A DNA stretch of 64,000 bases. It comes from Mycobacterium nebraskense (GTDB lineage Bacteria > Actinomycetota > Actinomycetes > Mycobacteriales > Mycobacteriaceae). Positions 1 to 9,297 of the stretch are shown piece by piece (position 1 is the stretch's first letter; each line of letters starts with the position of its first letter). The stretch is taken from the NCBI RefSeq assembly GCF_002102255.1, contig NZ_LQPH01000066.1, forward strand, positions 1-64,000. The letters are read 5' to 3'. Under the pieces are notes generated by a model. That model had not been told where the DNA came from, made no database searches, and saw nothing but the letters and a program-made list of their open reading frames with translations. The position numbers and the translations under genes were made by a program.

Positions 1-81
1 AAAGCCATACCCGACGTCCCTGGGCAGTTCGAAGCCTACGGCCGAGGGCAACAACCACCCTGCAAGAAAGGTAAGGACCCC

Positions 82-531
82 ATGAGTAATCTCGCATTGT
101 GGTCGCGACCGGCCTGGGACACCGACCGGTGGTTGCGCGACTTCTTCGGCCCCGCCGCCGCGTCGGATTGGTACAAGCCGGCGACCAGCGGTTTCAGCCC
201 CGCCGCGGAGATCGTCAAGGACGGCGACGACGCGATCGTACGTGTCGAGCTCCCCGGCGTTGACGTCGAGAAGGACGTCAATGTGGAGGTCGACCGCGGC
301 CGACTCGTGATCCACGGCGAACGCCGCGACGAGCACGCCCAAGAGAAAGACGGCCGCACCCTGCGCGAGGTCCGTTACGGATCCTTCCGCCGGTCGTTCC
401 GGCTGCCCGCCCACGTCACCGGGGACGCCATCACGGCCTCCTACGACGCCGGCGTGCTCACTGTGCGGGTCACCGGCGCCTTCAAAGACCGAGCGGGAAA
501 CCAGGCGCAGCGCATCGAGATCACCAAGTAA
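82..531 (+). CDS. acr2: Hsp20-family small heat shock protein (Acr2-like)
   Basis: Small alpha-crystallin-type chaperone of 149 residues that should hold unfolding cytoplasmic proteins in an ATP-independent way. A short N-terminal arm rich in W and F (residues 1-35) precedes the alpha-crystallin domain at about 40-133, which ends in the typical GVLTVRV strand at 124-130. An IEI (I-x-I) anchor at 145-147 near the C-terminus is what these proteins use for oligomer assembly. The ATG follows a purine-rich AAGGTAAGGA stretch. It is the first gene of the window and matches the position of Rv0251c next to the Rv0250c-sdh cluster. In M. tuberculosis this gene is induced by heat and oxidative stress; the first 81 bases here show no operator I can name. 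Confidence 0.93.
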   Translation: MSNLALWSRPAWDTDRWLRDFFGPAAASDWYKPATSGFSPAAEIVKDGDDAIVRVELPGVDVEKDVNVEVDRGRLVIHGERRDEHAQEKDGRTLREVRYGSFRRSFRLPAHVTGDAITASYDAGVLTVRVTGAFKDRAGNQAQRIEITK

Positions 532-544
532 TAGGTGGACGACG

Positions 545-573
545 ATCCGGCGGGGTCACCGGCCCCGCCGGAT
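545..573. terminator. Bidirectional terminator-like hairpin
   Basis: A perfect 11-bp GC-rich stem (545-555 pairing with 563-573) with a 7-base loop lies between two convergent stop codons, of acr2 and the isocitrate-lyase-like gene. There is no U-tract, which is common for mycobacterial stem-loop terminators. It could serve both genes. Confidence 0.6.
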
Positions 574-611
574 TCGTCTGCCGCACAGGGGTTTTGCCCA
601 CCCGGGAGGCC

Positions 612-1370
612 CTAGCCCCAGCGGCCCAGCAGTTCCTTGGCCCGGATCGCCAGCGCGGCCTGGAAGAAGGGGCCGAAGCTGATCCGGGCGACACCCAGCG
701 GCCCGAACGACGCCGGGTCGTCCTGGTCGGGCAGCGCGATCGCGTTGATCGGTAACGGCAGCTCCGCGGCCAAACGCCGCAACGTCTCCGCGTCGTGGCG
801 GCCCACCGGATAGAGCACATCGGCGCCGGCCTCGGCCGCCTCGGTCAGCCGCGCCACCGCCCGTTCGACGCGGTCCGAATCGTCTCCGTCCCTGCGCAGG
901 AAGAGATCGGTCCGGGCGTTGATCACGACATGCACCCCGGCCGCGTCGGCGGCCGACCGCAGCGCACCTACTAATTCGGCGTGCTCACCGGCTGACCGCA
1001 GCCGCTTGCCCTCCGAGTGCACGGTGTCTTCGATGTTCAGTCCGACGGCGCCCACGCCCAGCAGGCCCTCGATCAAGCGCTGGGCCGACTGGCCGTAGCC
1101 GGACTCGATGTCCACCGACACCGGGACGTCGACCGCGGCGGTGATTTGGGCGACCCGGGTCAGGACGTCGTCGAACGACATGCCCTCGTTGTCGGGCTTG
1201 CCGATCGAGTCGGCCATGGGATGGCTGCCCACGGTCAGCGCGGCGAACCCCGCGTCGGTGGCGAGGCGGGCCGACCAGGCATCCCACACGGTCGGCAGCA
1301 CCACCGGGTCACCCGGCCGGTGCAGGTCGAGCAGCGCGGTGGCACGTTCTGCGGCGGTCTGGCCTGTCAT
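612..1370 (-). CDS. Isocitrate lyase / PEP mutase superfamily protein
   Basis: A 252-residue TIM-barrel protein of the phosphoenolpyruvate mutase/isocitrate lyase superfamily, whose members make or break C-C or C-P bonds next to a carboxylate with Mg2+. Visible family signatures are SVDIESGYG (85-93), NIEDT (112-116) and NARTD (151-155). The flexible catalytic loop that in true isocitrate lyases carries KKCGH has no cysteine here (about 118-126), so it is probably not an isocitrate lyase; oxaloacetate hydrolase-type or carboxyphosphonoenolpyruvate-mutase-like activity is possible. Rv1998c of M. tuberculosis belongs to the same family, but no such gene lies beside acr2 there as I recall. It is transcribed away from the Rv0250c-like gene. 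Confidence 0.8.
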   Translation of the reverse strand: MTGQTAAERATALLDLHRPGDPVVLPTVWDAWSARLATDAGFAALTVGSHPMADSIGKPDNEGMSFDDVLTRVAQITAAVDVPVSVDIESGYGQSAQRLIEGLLGVGAVGLNIEDTVHSEGKRLRSAGEHAELVGALRSAADAAGVHVVINARTDLFLRRDGDDSDRVERAVARLTEAAEAGADVLYPVGRHDAETLRRLAAELPLPINAIALPDQDDPASFGPLGVARISFGPFFQAALAIRAKELLGRWG

Positions 1371-1407
1371 AGGCGGGTTTGCTCCGTAGGGGTAAGGGAA
1401 GTGAGTC

Positions 1408-1421
1408 GCCTGACGTCAGGC
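1408..1421. promoter_or_regulatory. 14-bp palindrome in a divergent promoter region
   Basis: GCCTGACGTCAGGC is a perfect 14-bp palindrome between the divergent starts of the isocitrate-lyase-like gene and the Rv0250c-like gene. A TAGTAT sequence at 1433-1438 could be the -10 box of the rightward gene. Placement and symmetry suggest an operator; no regulator gene is adjacent, so the binding protein is unknown. Confidence 0.4.
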
Positions 1422-1486
1422 CGTGCCGTGGATAGTATCGGGGGCGTACTGTGATCCGTAACACCGTCTGCCCGAGGAGATCTCCG

Positions 1487-1792
1487 TTGACGCCCCCTAC
1501 CGGCACTACTGAACTCGCCGAACTTCACGACCTCATCGGCGGCCTGCGGCGGTGTGTGGGCTCCTTGAAGAGTCGCTACGGTGACAGCCCGGCGCTGCGG
1601 CGCATCGTCATCGACGCCGACCGGATCCTGTCCGACGTCGAACTGCTTGACTCAGACATGTCCGAATTGGACCTCGCGCGCGCCACCGTCCAGCAGTCCA
1701 GCGAGAAAGTCGTCATTCCCGACACCCCGTACGACAGCGAATTCTGGCGCGATGTCGACGACGAGGGTGTCGGGGGTCACAGCAGGTCCTGA
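1487..1792 (+). CDS. Conserved hypothetical protein, Rv0250c-like
   Basis: Small acidic cytoplasmic protein of 101 residues, of unknown function, that sits upstream of the Sdh1 operon as Rv0250c does in M. tuberculosis. The frame can be read from a GTG at 1451, but the TTG at 1487 is better: AGGAG lies at 1475-1479, 7 bases ahead of it, and the extra N-terminus (RNTVCPRRS) is unlike the rest. The sequence has a helix-rich N-terminal half (GGLRRCVGSLKSRYG) and a conserved-looking TPYDSEFWRDVDDEG segment near the C-terminus. The gap of 78 bases to sdhC contains a C5/G5 stem-loop at about 1813-1831, so cotranscription with sdh is open. Confidence 0.75.
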   Translation: MTPPTGTTELAELHDLIGGLRRCVGSLKSRYGDSPALRRIVIDADRILSDVELLDSDMSELDLARATVQQSSEKVVIPDTPYDSEFWRDVDDEGVGGHSRS

Positions 1793-1870
1793 CAACCGAA
1801 GCCCCCCGGAAATGAGGGGGTGCTCTCTGTGTACCCTTCGACCAACAGCCCGTTCGAAGAGGAACACTAG

Positions 1871-2698
1871 ATGAGCGCACCCACGGCGAACCGTCCTGCG
1901 TCAGGTGTCTTTTCACCCACGCGCGCCCGCATCCCGCAACGGACCCTACGCACCGACCGGTGGTGGATGTCGCCGCTGCGGATCGACCTGGGTTTCGCCG
2001 CGTTCATCATCTACGCGACGGCGCGCGCATTCCAGCAGGATTACTTCTTCGTCCCGAAGTACCACTACCTGACGCCGTTCTACTCACCCTGCGTCAGCAA
2101 GGCTTGCGGTGAGGCCGGCGACATCTGGCCACAGTTCCTGCCCGACGTGTGGTGGCTGCCGTACGCGGCGCTTTCGCTGCCGTTCCTGCTGCTGTTCCGG
2201 CTGACCTGCTACTACTACCGTGGCGCCTACTACCGCACGGTGTGGCAGTCGCCCAGCGCCTGCGCGGTGGCCGAGCCCCGCGTCCACTACACCGGCGAGA
2301 CCAGGTTCCCGCTGATCATCCAGAACACCCACCGTTATTTCTTCTACATCGCCGGCATCATCTCGGTGATCAACAGCTACGACGCGATCGTGGCGTTCCA
2401 TTCCGAGAGCGGGCCCGGGGGATTCGGCTTCGGTCTGGGCAACCTGATCCTGCTCGGCAACGTGATCATGCTGTGGATCTACACACTGTCCTGCCACTCG
2501 TGCCGGCACGTGACCGGCGGCCGGCTCAAGCACTTCTCCAAGCACCCTGTGCGGTACTGGATCTGGACCCAGGTCAGCGTTATCAACACCCGACACAAGA
2601 TGTACGCCTGGATCACGCTCGGCACCCTGATGCTCACCGATTTCTACATCGCGCTGGTTGCCAGCGGCACCATTGGTGACCTGAGATTTGTTGGCTGA
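1871..2698 (+). CDS. sdhC: Succinate dehydrogenase 1 membrane anchor subunit (Rv0249c-like)
   Basis: Membrane subunit of the Sdh1 complex, 275 residues, which passes electrons from the SdhB iron-sulfur chain to menaquinone. At least five hydrophobic spans are visible, starting near residues 38-55, 93-112, 155-175, 185-205 and 243-265. A compact Cys/His cluster C208-H-S-C211-R-H213 follows the fourth span, and C74/C79 lie in an earlier loop. The mycobacterial Sdh1 structure reported by others has an unusual Rieske-type [2Fe-2S] centre in the anchor; the 208-213 cluster is a plausible ligand site, which is my inference. It is the first gene of a tight sdhC-sdhA-sdhB operon, 45 bases ahead of sdhA. 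Confidence 0.9.
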   Translation: MSAPTANRPASGVFSPTRARIPQRTLRTDRWWMSPLRIDLGFAAFIIYATARAFQQDYFFVPKYHYLTPFYSPCVSKACGEAGDIWPQFLPDVWWLPYAALSLPFLLLFRLTCYYYRGAYYRTVWQSPSACAVAEPRVHYTGETRFPLIIQNTHRYFFYIAGIISVINSYDAIVAFHSESGPGGFGFGLGNLILLGNVIMLWIYTLSCHSCRHVTGGRLKHFSKHPVRYWIWTQVSVINTRHKMYAWITLGTLMLTDFYIALVASGTIGDLRFVG

Positions 2699-2743
2699 CA
2701 AGCCATTTGAAGAACAATCAGAACTTAGCTAGCGAGGGTTTTC

Positions 2744-4660
2744 ATGGTTGAGGTCGAACGGCATGCTTACGACGTAGTCGTCATCGGTGCCGGCGGCGCA
2801 GGGCTGCGTGCGGTCATCGAGGCGCGGGAACGCGGCCTCAAGGTCGCCGTGGTGTGCAAGTCGCTGTTCGGCAAGGCCCACACGGTCATGGCCGAGGGTG
2901 GTGCTGCGGCGGCTATGGGTAACGCCAACCCGAAAGACAATTGGCAGACCCACTACGGCGACACCATGCGCGGTGGGAAGTTCCTAAACAACTGGCGGAT
3001 GGCCGAACTGCACGCCAAGGAGGCCCCGGACCGGGTCTGGGAGCTGGAAACCTACGGCGCGCTGTTCGACCGCACCAAAGACGGCAAGATCAGTCAGCGC
3101 AACTTCGGCGGGCACACGTACCCGCGGCTGGCGCACGTCGGTGACCGCACCGGCCTGGAACTGATCCGGACGTTGCAGCAGAAGATCGTGTCGCTGCAGC
3201 AGGAGGACCACGCCGAGCTCGGCGACTACGAGGCACGGATCAAGGTATTCGCCGAATGCACGATCACCGAGCTGATCAAGGACGGTGACGCGATCGCCGG
3301 GGCGTTCGGTTACTGGCGCGAGACGGGCCAGTTCGTCCTGTTCGAGGCGCCCGCCGTGGTGCTTGCTACCGGCGGGATCGGCAAGTCGTTCAAGGTCACC
3401 TCTAACTCCTGGGAGTACACCGGCGACGGACACGCGCTGGCCCTGCGGGCGGGCGCGTCCCTGATCAACATGGAGTTCGTCCAGTTCCACCCGACGGGCA
3501 TGGTGTGGCCGCCCAGCGTGAAGGGGATCCTCGTCACCGAGGGTGTCCGCGGTGACGGCGGTGTGCTGAAGAACTCCGACACCAAGCGGTTCATGTTCGA
3601 CTACATCCCGCCGGTGTTCAAAGGCCAGTACGCGGAGTCCGAGCAAGAGGCCGACCAGTGGCTCAAGGACAACGACTCGGCCCGCCGCACCCCCGACCTG
3701 CTACCCCGCGATGAGGTCGCGCGCGCGATCAACTCGGAGGTCAAGGCCGGCCGGGGCAGCCCGCACGGCGGCGTGTTCCTCGACATCGCGTCCCGGTTGA
3801 CGCCCGAGGAGATCAAGCGACGCCTGCCGTCGATGTACCACCAGTTCAAGGAGCTGGCCGGGGTCGACATCACCAAGGAGCCGATGGAAGTCGGGCCCAC
3901 CTGTCACTACGTGATGGGCGGTGTCGAGGTGGACGCCGACACCGGCGCGGCCACCGTTCCCGGGCTGTTCGCCGCGGGCGAGTGCTCCGGCGGCATGCAC
4001 GGCTCCAACCGGCTGGGCGGCAACTCGCTGTCGGACCTGCTGGTGTTCGGCCGGCGGGCCGGGCTGGGCGCGGCCGACTACGTGCGGGCCCTCGGCAGCC
4101 GCCCGACGATCTCGGCGGAGGCCGTCGAAACCGCGTCGAAGCGGGCGCTGTCCCCCTTCGAGGGGCCGACCAACGGCGCCCCGGCGGAGAACCCCTACAC
4201 GCTGCAGCTCGAGCTGCAGCAGTCGATGAACGACCTGGTGGGCATCATCCGCAAGGCGGACGAGATCTCCGAGGCCCTCGGACGACTCGACAAGCTTCGC
4301 GAGCGGTTCAAGAACATGCACGTGGAGGGCGGTCGCCAGTACAACCCGGGCTGGAACCTGGCCATCGATCTGCGCAACATGCTGCTGGTCAGCGAGTGCG
4401 TCGCCAAGGCCGCGCTGGAGCGCACCGAAAGCCGCGGGGGCCACACCCGCGACGACCACCCGTCGATGGACTCGGGTTGGCGCAAGGTGCTGCTGGTCTG
4501 CCAGGCCGCCGGCGGCGACGAGGTGATCCCGGACATCAGCATCACCCGCAAAGACCAGGTGCCGATGCGGTCCGATCTGCTGGAGCTCTTCGAGATCTCC
4601 GAGCTGGAGAAGTACTACACCGACGACGAGCTGGCCGAGCATCCAGGACGGAGAGGCTAA
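2744..4660 (+). CDS. sdhA: Succinate dehydrogenase 1 flavoprotein subunit
   Basis: Catalytic subunit that oxidises succinate to fumarate, 638 residues (the M. tuberculosis homologue Rv0248c is about 646). The N-terminus has the FAD dinucleotide fold VVIGAGGAGL (12-21). H46 in AHTVMAEGG is the expected covalent FAD histidine. HPTGM near residue 250 and EGVRGDGG near 265-272 are the usual substrate-site segments, and GECSGGMHGSNRLGGNS marks the second FAD contact. The stop codon overlaps the sdhB start as TAATG, so translation is probably coupled. Succinate oxidation here links the TCA cycle to the menaquinone pool. Confidence 0.96.
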   Translation: MVEVERHAYDVVVIGAGGAGLRAVIEARERGLKVAVVCKSLFGKAHTVMAEGGAAAAMGNANPKDNWQTHYGDTMRGGKFLNNWRMAELHAKEAPDRVWELETYGALFDRTKDGKISQRNFGGHTYPRLAHVGDRTGLELIRTLQQKIVSLQQEDHAELGDYEARIKVFAECTITELIKDGDAIAGAFGYWRETGQFVLFEAPAVVLATGGIGKSFKVTSNSWEYTGDGHALALRAGASLINMEFVQFHPTGMVWPPSVKGILVTEGVRGDGGVLKNSDTKRFMFDYIPPVFKGQYAESEQEADQWLKDNDSARRTPDLLPRDEVARAINSEVKAGRGSPHGGVFLDIASRLTPEEIKRRLPSMYHQFKELAGVDITKEPMEVGPTCHYVMGGVEVDADTGAATVPGLFAAGECSGGMHGSNRLGGNSLSDLLVFGRRAGLGAADYVRALGSRPTISAEAVETASKRALSPFEGPTNGAPAENPYTLQLELQQSMNDLVGIIRKADEISEALGRLDKLRERFKNMHVEGGRQYNPGWNLAIDLRNMLLVSECVAKAALERTESRGGHTRDDHPSMDSGWRKVLLVCQAAGGDEVIPDISITRKDQVPMRSDLLELFEISELEKYYTDDELAEHPGRRG

Positions 4661-5406
4661 TGACCTACAACGCGACCATGCGTGTGTGGCGCGGTGACGA
4701 TGCCGACGGCGCGCTGCAGGACTTCACGGTGGAGGTCAACGAGGGCGAGGTGGTGCTCGACATCATCCATCGCCTGCAACAGACCCAGACTCCCGACCTC
4801 GCGGTGCGATGGAACTGCAAGGCCGGCAAGTGCGGCTCCTGCTCGGCGGAGATCAATGGGGTGCCGCGGTTGTTGTGCATGACCCGGATGTCCACTTTCG
4901 CCGAGGACGAGGTGGTGACGGTGACGCCGCTGCGGACGTTCCCGGTGATCCGGGACCTGGTCACCGACGTCTCCTTCAACTACGAGAAGGCGCGCGAGAT
5001 CCCCGCCTTCGCGCCGCCGAAGGATCTACAGCCGGGCGAGTACCGGATGGCGCAGTCCGACGTGCAGCGCTCGCAGGAGTTCCGTAAGTGCATCGAGTGC
5101 TTCCTGTGTCAGAACGTGTGCCACGTGGTGCGCGACCACGAGGAGAACAAGAAGGCGTTCGCCGGACCGCGCTTCCTGATGCGGATCGCCGAACTCGAGA
5201 TGCACCCGCTGGACACGCTGGACCGGCGCAACCAGGCCCAGGAGGAGCACGGCCTGGGCTACTGCAACATCACCAAGTGCTGCACCGAGGTGTGCCCGGA
5301 AAACATCAAGATCACCGACAACGCGCTGATCCCGATGAAAGAGCGGGTCGTCGACCGCAAGTACGACCCCGTGGTGTGGCTGGGCAACAAACTGTTCCGG
5401 CGCTGA
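4660..5406 (+). CDS. sdhB: Succinate dehydrogenase 1 iron-sulfur subunit
   Basis: Electron-transfer subunit of 248 residues. Three cluster sites are readable: C53, C58, C61 and C73 for the [2Fe-2S] centre; C144, C147, C150 and C154 for one cubane; and the CNITKCCTEVCP run (C202, C207/C208, C212) for the other. The ATG at 4660 shares a base with the sdhA stop codon. The frame stays open well upstream inside sdhA, but the overlap start gives the correct family N-terminus (MTYNATMRVWRG). It ends the operon; a short CGGGC-GTTA-GCCCG stem directly after the stop (5409-5422) may be a weak terminator. Confidence 0.95.
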   Translation: MTYNATMRVWRGDDADGALQDFTVEVNEGEVVLDIIHRLQQTQTPDLAVRWNCKAGKCGSCSAEINGVPRLLCMTRMSTFAEDEVVTVTPLRTFPVIRDLVTDVSFNYEKAREIPAFAPPKDLQPGEYRMAQSDVQRSQEFRKCIECFLCQNVCHVVRDHEENKKAFAGPRFLMRIAELEMHPLDTLDRRNQAQEEHGLGYCNITKCCTEVCPENIKITDNALIPMKERVVDRKYDPVVWLGNKLFRR

Positions 5407-5505
5407 CCCGGGCGTTAGCCCGCCCGGCGCACCGGGTACTCGCATATAACCTGTTGGGTCCACACCCGACGGTCAGCCCTCAACTCTGAAGGCAGCGTGG
5501 GAGAT

Positions 5506-5661
5506 ATGCGAGAAACCACCAGCATCAACGAAATTCGAACCGCAATCCGGGAGTTGTCGGTTCGCGCCGACCTTGCGCGCAAGGAAGGCCGCCACGACGA
5601 CGCCGCGGAGATCGAGCAGCGGATAGCGGGCTTTCGGGCGGAACTCAGCCGCCGGCCATAG
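5506..5661 (+). CDS. Small protein of 51 residues, unrecognised
   Basis: ATG-started ORF just downstream of sdhB, too short for most gene finders. The translation (starting MRETTSINEIRTAIRELS and ending in TAG) is charged and alanine/arginine-rich, and reads as two amphipathic helices broken near KEGRHDD at 26-32. A TATAAC box at 5445-5450 could be its promoter -10. The nearest purine run, GGGAG at 5499-5503, is only two bases from the ATG, so the ribosome site is not ideal. In M. tuberculosis a membrane-protein gene (Rv0246) lies between the flavin reductase and sdhB; nothing like that is seen here. A modest call resting on composition and position. Confidence 0.5.
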   Translation: MRETTSINEIRTAIRELSVRADLARKEGRHDDAAEIEQRIAGFRAELSRRP

Positions 5662-5667
5662 CCGCGT

Positions 5668-6162
<495 letters not shown>

Positions 6163-7209
6163 TCATTCGCCCCTTGAGCCGAGAACGGGATTCTCATTCC
6201 CGACCCTACCTGCCGAATATCCGTGCGCCGAAGCCACATCGGGATGCGCGCGCAACCTGCTCTTCCAGGCGTTGCGGCCGTAGACGGAGAAGATCGGATC
6301 CGAGGGGTCGGTCACCCGGCCGGCGCTCGCTTGCAGTTCGGGGGGCAGCGTCAGCAAGGGGATCTGCGCGTCCAGTCGCGGGTTGAAGAAGTACGGCACC
6401 GAAATCCGGTCCGCCGGCTGCCCGTCCAGGTTCACCCGGTGCTCGGTGGCCCGAAGGTAACCGCCCGTCGCCACCTCCAGGAGCTCGCCGATGTTGACGA
6501 CGAAGGAGCCGTCGGTGGGCGGCACGTCGATCCACTCCTGTGTGCCGGGCCGCCGCACCTGCAGGCCCCGGCTCCCCGGCTCGGCCAGGAGCAGCGTGAG
6601 CACGCCGGAGTCTTTGTGCGGGCCCACGCCCTGCGACGAGGCCGCGGTCCGCGGGTAGCGCACGATCTTGATCAGCGTGGCGGGCGTTTCGGCGAAGGCG
6701 GGGCCGAAGGCGTCCGACGGGCTGCCCAAGGCGGCCGCCCAGTGCCGGAGCAGGGTGCGTGCCACCGCGGACAGCGCGGCGTCCCACTCGGCGATGATGC
6801 CGGGCAATTCGGGCAACGCGGCCGGCCACTGGTTGGGCCCCTGCAGCCACAGGTAGTCGGGCTTGCCGGGCCCCCCGACCGGGGCACGTTCCGGCCCGAT
6901 ATCGATCTGCTCTCGCCAGTCCACCTGGCCTCGGGTCAGCTCGCCGCCCATCCGGGTATAGCCGCGGAAATGCGGACTGCGCACCATGGCGATCGCATCT
7001 TTGTCGGTTTGAGGCAGCTCGAACAGCCGGCGCGCGGCCTCCAACACCCTGCGGGCGAGCCCGTCGGAGACGCCATGACCGGTCAGGTAGCAGAACCCCA
7101 CCTCGTGAGCGGCCTCGCGCAGACCCCGCCGCAGTTGGGCCTCGCCCGCCCGCAGATCCACCACGGGCAGGGCGGTGACGCTCCCCACAGTTCTTATCCG
7201 TCCCATCAT
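6163..7209 (-). CDS. 2-oxoglutarate/Fe(II)-type oxygenase, isopenicillin N synthase family
   Basis: Non-haem iron oxygenase of 348 residues. The DIOX_N-type N-terminus (VVDLRAG, GFCYLTGHGV at 38-47) is followed by a double-stranded beta helix with the iron triad H198-x-D200 (VGPHKDSG) and H257 (ATEHRVNL). R268-x-S270 (RIS) is the usual 2-oxoglutarate carboxylate clamp, so a 2OG-dependent enzyme fits better than an isopenicillin N synthase sensu stricto. The substrate cannot be told. It is the first gene of a two-gene unit with the flavin reductase and is divergent from fadE5. Two adjacent ATG codons (7209 and 7206) are possible starts. I do not recall this gene beside fadE5 in M. tuberculosis. 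Confidence 0.85.
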   Translation of the reverse strand: MMGRIRTVGSVTALPVVDLRAGEAQLRRGLREAAHEVGFCYLTGHGVSDGLARRVLEAARRLFELPQTDKDAIAMVRSPHFRGYTRMGGELTRGQVDWREQIDIGPERAPVGGPGKPDYLWLQGPNQWPAALPELPGIIAEWDAALSAVARTLLRHWAAALGSPSDAFGPAFAETPATLIKIVRYPRTAASSQGVGPHKDSGVLTLLLAEPGSRGLQVRRPGTQEWIDVPPTDGSFVVNIGELLEVATGGYLRATEHRVNLDGQPADRISVPYFFNPRLDAQIPLLTLPPELQASAGRVTDPSDPIFSVYGRNAWKSRLRAHPDVASAHGYSAGRVGNENPVLGSRGE

Positions 7210-7240
7210 CGCCGCAGGTCAGAGCCTCCCCACCGACTTC

Positions 7241-7252
7241 CCAACCGGTTGG
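7241..7252. promoter_or_regulatory. 12-bp palindrome CCAACCGGTTGG
   Basis: Perfect palindrome just upstream of the oxygenase gene start, in the region shared with fadE5. It is close enough to the oxygenase ATG to act as an operator for that gene. The binding protein is unknown. Confidence 0.35.
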
Positions 7253-7321
7253 TTAATTAGACGATGGAATCTAGCTCACATTAACTTGCGCAGAACTGAC
7301 CCTGAGCGATATTTTAACGGT

Positions 7322-7337
7322 GTTACTGGTGGGTAAC
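7322..7337. promoter_or_regulatory. TetR-type operator candidate upstream of fadE5
   Basis: GTTACTGGTGGGTAAC is an inverted repeat (GTTAC, 6 bases, GTAAC) 52 bases before the fadE5 start codon. It fits the same TTACT-N4-(A/G)GT(A/C)A pattern as sites at 10934-10949 and 15182-15197, and has the same overall length of 16 bp. The shared pattern suggests control by the TetR encoded at 14504-15157. Confidence 0.55.
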
Positions 7338-7389
7338 TTAGACCTAGTACCCAACCAACAAGTGGCATTCTCAACGAGGAGGAACCGTA

Positions 7390-9225
7390 GTGAGCCACTA
7401 CAAGAGCAACGTCCGCGACCAGGCGTTCAACCTGTTCGAGGTATTGGGCGTTGACCAAGCTTTAGGCGCCGGCGAATACACCGACCTGGACGCCGACACC
7501 GCCCGCGAAATGTTGACAGAGATCAGCCGACTGGCCGAAGGCCCGGTGGCCGACTCGTTCGTCGAGGGCGACCGCAATCCACCGGTTTTCGACCCGAAGA
7601 CCCACTCGGTGACGCTGCCGGAGTCGTTCAAGAATTCCATCCGCGCCGTCCAGGAAGCCGGTTGGGACAAGGTAGGCCTCGAGGAGGCCCTGGGCGGGAT
7701 GCCGATGCCCAAGGCACTGCTGTGGGCGTTGCACGAGCACCTGCTGGGCGCCAATCCCGCCGTGTGGATGTACGCCGGCGGCGCCGGCTTCGCCAACATC
7801 CTCTACCACCTCGGCACCGAGGAGCAGAAGAAGTGGGCCGTGATCTGCGCCGAGCGCGGGTGGGGCTCCACCATGGTGCTCACCGAGCCGGACGCCGGTT
7901 CCGACGTCGGCGCCGGGCGGACCAAAGCGGTCCAGCAAGAGGACGGCTCGTGGCACATCGACGGGGTCAAGCGCTTCATCACGTCAGGCGACTCCGGCGA
8001 CATGTTCGAGAACATCTTCCACCTGGTGCTGGCCCGCCCCGAGGGCGCCGGTCCCGGTACCAAGGGCCTTTCGCTGTTCTTCGTGCCGAAGTTCCTGTTC
8101 GACTTCGAGACCGGCGAGCTGGGCGAGCGCAACGGCGTCTTCGTGACCAACGTCGAGCACAAGATGGGCCTGAAGGTTTCGGCCACCTGTGAGCTGTCCT
8201 TCGGCCAGCACGACGTGCCCGCCAAGGGCTGGCTGGTCGGCGAGGTGCACGACGGGATCGCGCAGATGTTCGACGTGATCGAGCAAGCCCGCATGATGGT
8301 CGGCACCAAGGCCATCGCGACCCTGTCGACCGGCTACCTGAACGCGCTGGAGTACGCCAAGTCCCGCGTGCAGGGCGCCGACATGACGCAGATGACCGAC
8401 AAGACCGCGCCGCGGGTGACCATCACGCACCACCCCGACGTGCGCCGGTCGCTGATGACCCAGAAGGCCTACGCCGAGGGTCTGCGGGCGCTGTACCTGT
8501 ACACCGCGACCTACCAGGACGCGGCGGTTGCCGAGGCGGTGCACGGTGTGGACGCCGAGCTGGCCGTCAAGGTCAACGACCTGATGTTGCCGGTGGTCAA
8601 GGGCGTCGGTTCGGAGCAGGCCTATGCCAAGCTCACCGAGAGCCTGCAGACCTTCGGTGGGTCCGGCTTCCTGCAGGACTACCCGATCGAGCAGTACATC
8701 CGGGACGCCAAGATCGACTCCCTCTACGAGGGCACCACGGCCATCCAGGCGCAGGACTTCTTCTTCCGCAAGATCGTCCGCGACAAGGGTGTGGCGCTGG
8801 CCCACGTATCGGGTGAGATCCAGAAGTTCGTGGACAGCGAGTCCGGCAACGGCCGGCTGAAGTCCGAGCGCGAGCTGCTGGCGAAGGCCCTGGCCGACGT
8901 CCAGGCGATGGCGGCCACGCTGACCGGCTACCTGATGGCGGCGCAGGAGGACGTGACCAGTCTCTACAAGGTGGGCCTGGGATCGGTGCGCTTCCTGATG
9001 AGCGTCGGCGACCTGGTCATCGGCTGGTTGCTGCAGCGTCAGGCCGCGGTGGCTGTGCAGGCGCTGGACGCCGGCGCCAGCGGCGAGGAGCGGTCCTTCT
9101 ACGAGGGCAAGGTCGCGGTGGCGTCGTTCTTCGCGAAGAACTTCCTGCCGCTGCTCGCCAGCACCCGTGAGGTGATCGAGACGCTGGACAACGACATCAT
9201 GGAGCTCGACGAAGCCGCCTTCTGA
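7390..9225 (+). CDS. fadE5: Acyl-CoA dehydrogenase FadE5
   Basis: FAD-dependent acyl-CoA dehydrogenase of 611 residues, the same length as Rv0244c, that introduces the alpha-beta double bond in fatty acyl-CoA. Beyond the usual three-domain core it has the extra C-terminal helical domain of the very-long-chain type. The catalytic base is E447 in [13 protein letters not shown], the position described for the mycobacterial enzyme. [16 protein letters not shown] near 162-177 is the substrate/FAD loop. The GTG start has a strong GAGGAGG site about 8 bases upstream. It is single and followed directly by a terminator-like hairpin. With fadA2, fabG4 and htdX it gives a near-complete beta-oxidation set under what looks like one operator type. 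Confidence 0.95.
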   Translation: MSHYKSNVRDQAFNLFEVLGVDQALGAGEYTDLDADTAREMLTEISRLAEGPVADSFVEGDRNPPVFDPKTHSVTLPESFKNSIRAVQEAGWDKVGLEEALGGMPMPKALLWALHEHLLGANPAVWMYAGGAGFANILYHLGTEEQKKWAVICAERGWGSTMVLTEPDAGSDVGAGRTKAVQQEDGSWHIDGVKRFITSGDSGDMFENIFHLVLARPEGAGPGTKGLSLFFVPKFLFDFETGELGERNGVFVTNVEHKMGLKVSATCELSFGQHDVPAKGWLVGEVHDGIAQMFDVIEQARMMVGTKAIATLSTGYLNALEYAKSRVQGADMTQMTDKTAPRVTITHHPDVRRSLMTQKAYAEGLRALYLYTATYQDAAVAEAVHGVDAELAVKVNDLMLPVVKGVGSEQAYAKLTESLQTFGGSGFLQDYPIEQYIRDAKIDSLYEGTTAIQAQDFFFRKIVRDKGVALAHVSGEIQKFVDSESGNGRLKSERELLAKALADVQAMAATLTGYLMAAQEDVTSLYKVGLGSVRFLMSVGDLVIGWLLQRQAAVAVQALDAGASGEERSFYEGKVAVASFFAKNFLPLLASTREVIETLDNDIMELDEAAF

Positions 9226-9237
9226 CAGGCATCAGCC

Positions 9238-9269
9238 AAAACTCCGCTTCCGAAAGGGAGCGGGGTTTT
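9238..9269 (+). terminator. Terminator hairpin of fadE5
   Basis: An A4-led GC stem, GAAA loop and GC stem ending in T4 begins 12 bases after the fadE5 stop. The arms match at 12 of 14 positions. This is the classical intrinsic terminator shape, unusual in a mycobacterium for its T-run. Confidence 0.75.
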
Positions 9270-9297
9270 GGCATTCCGCCGACATCAAAATGGCAAC

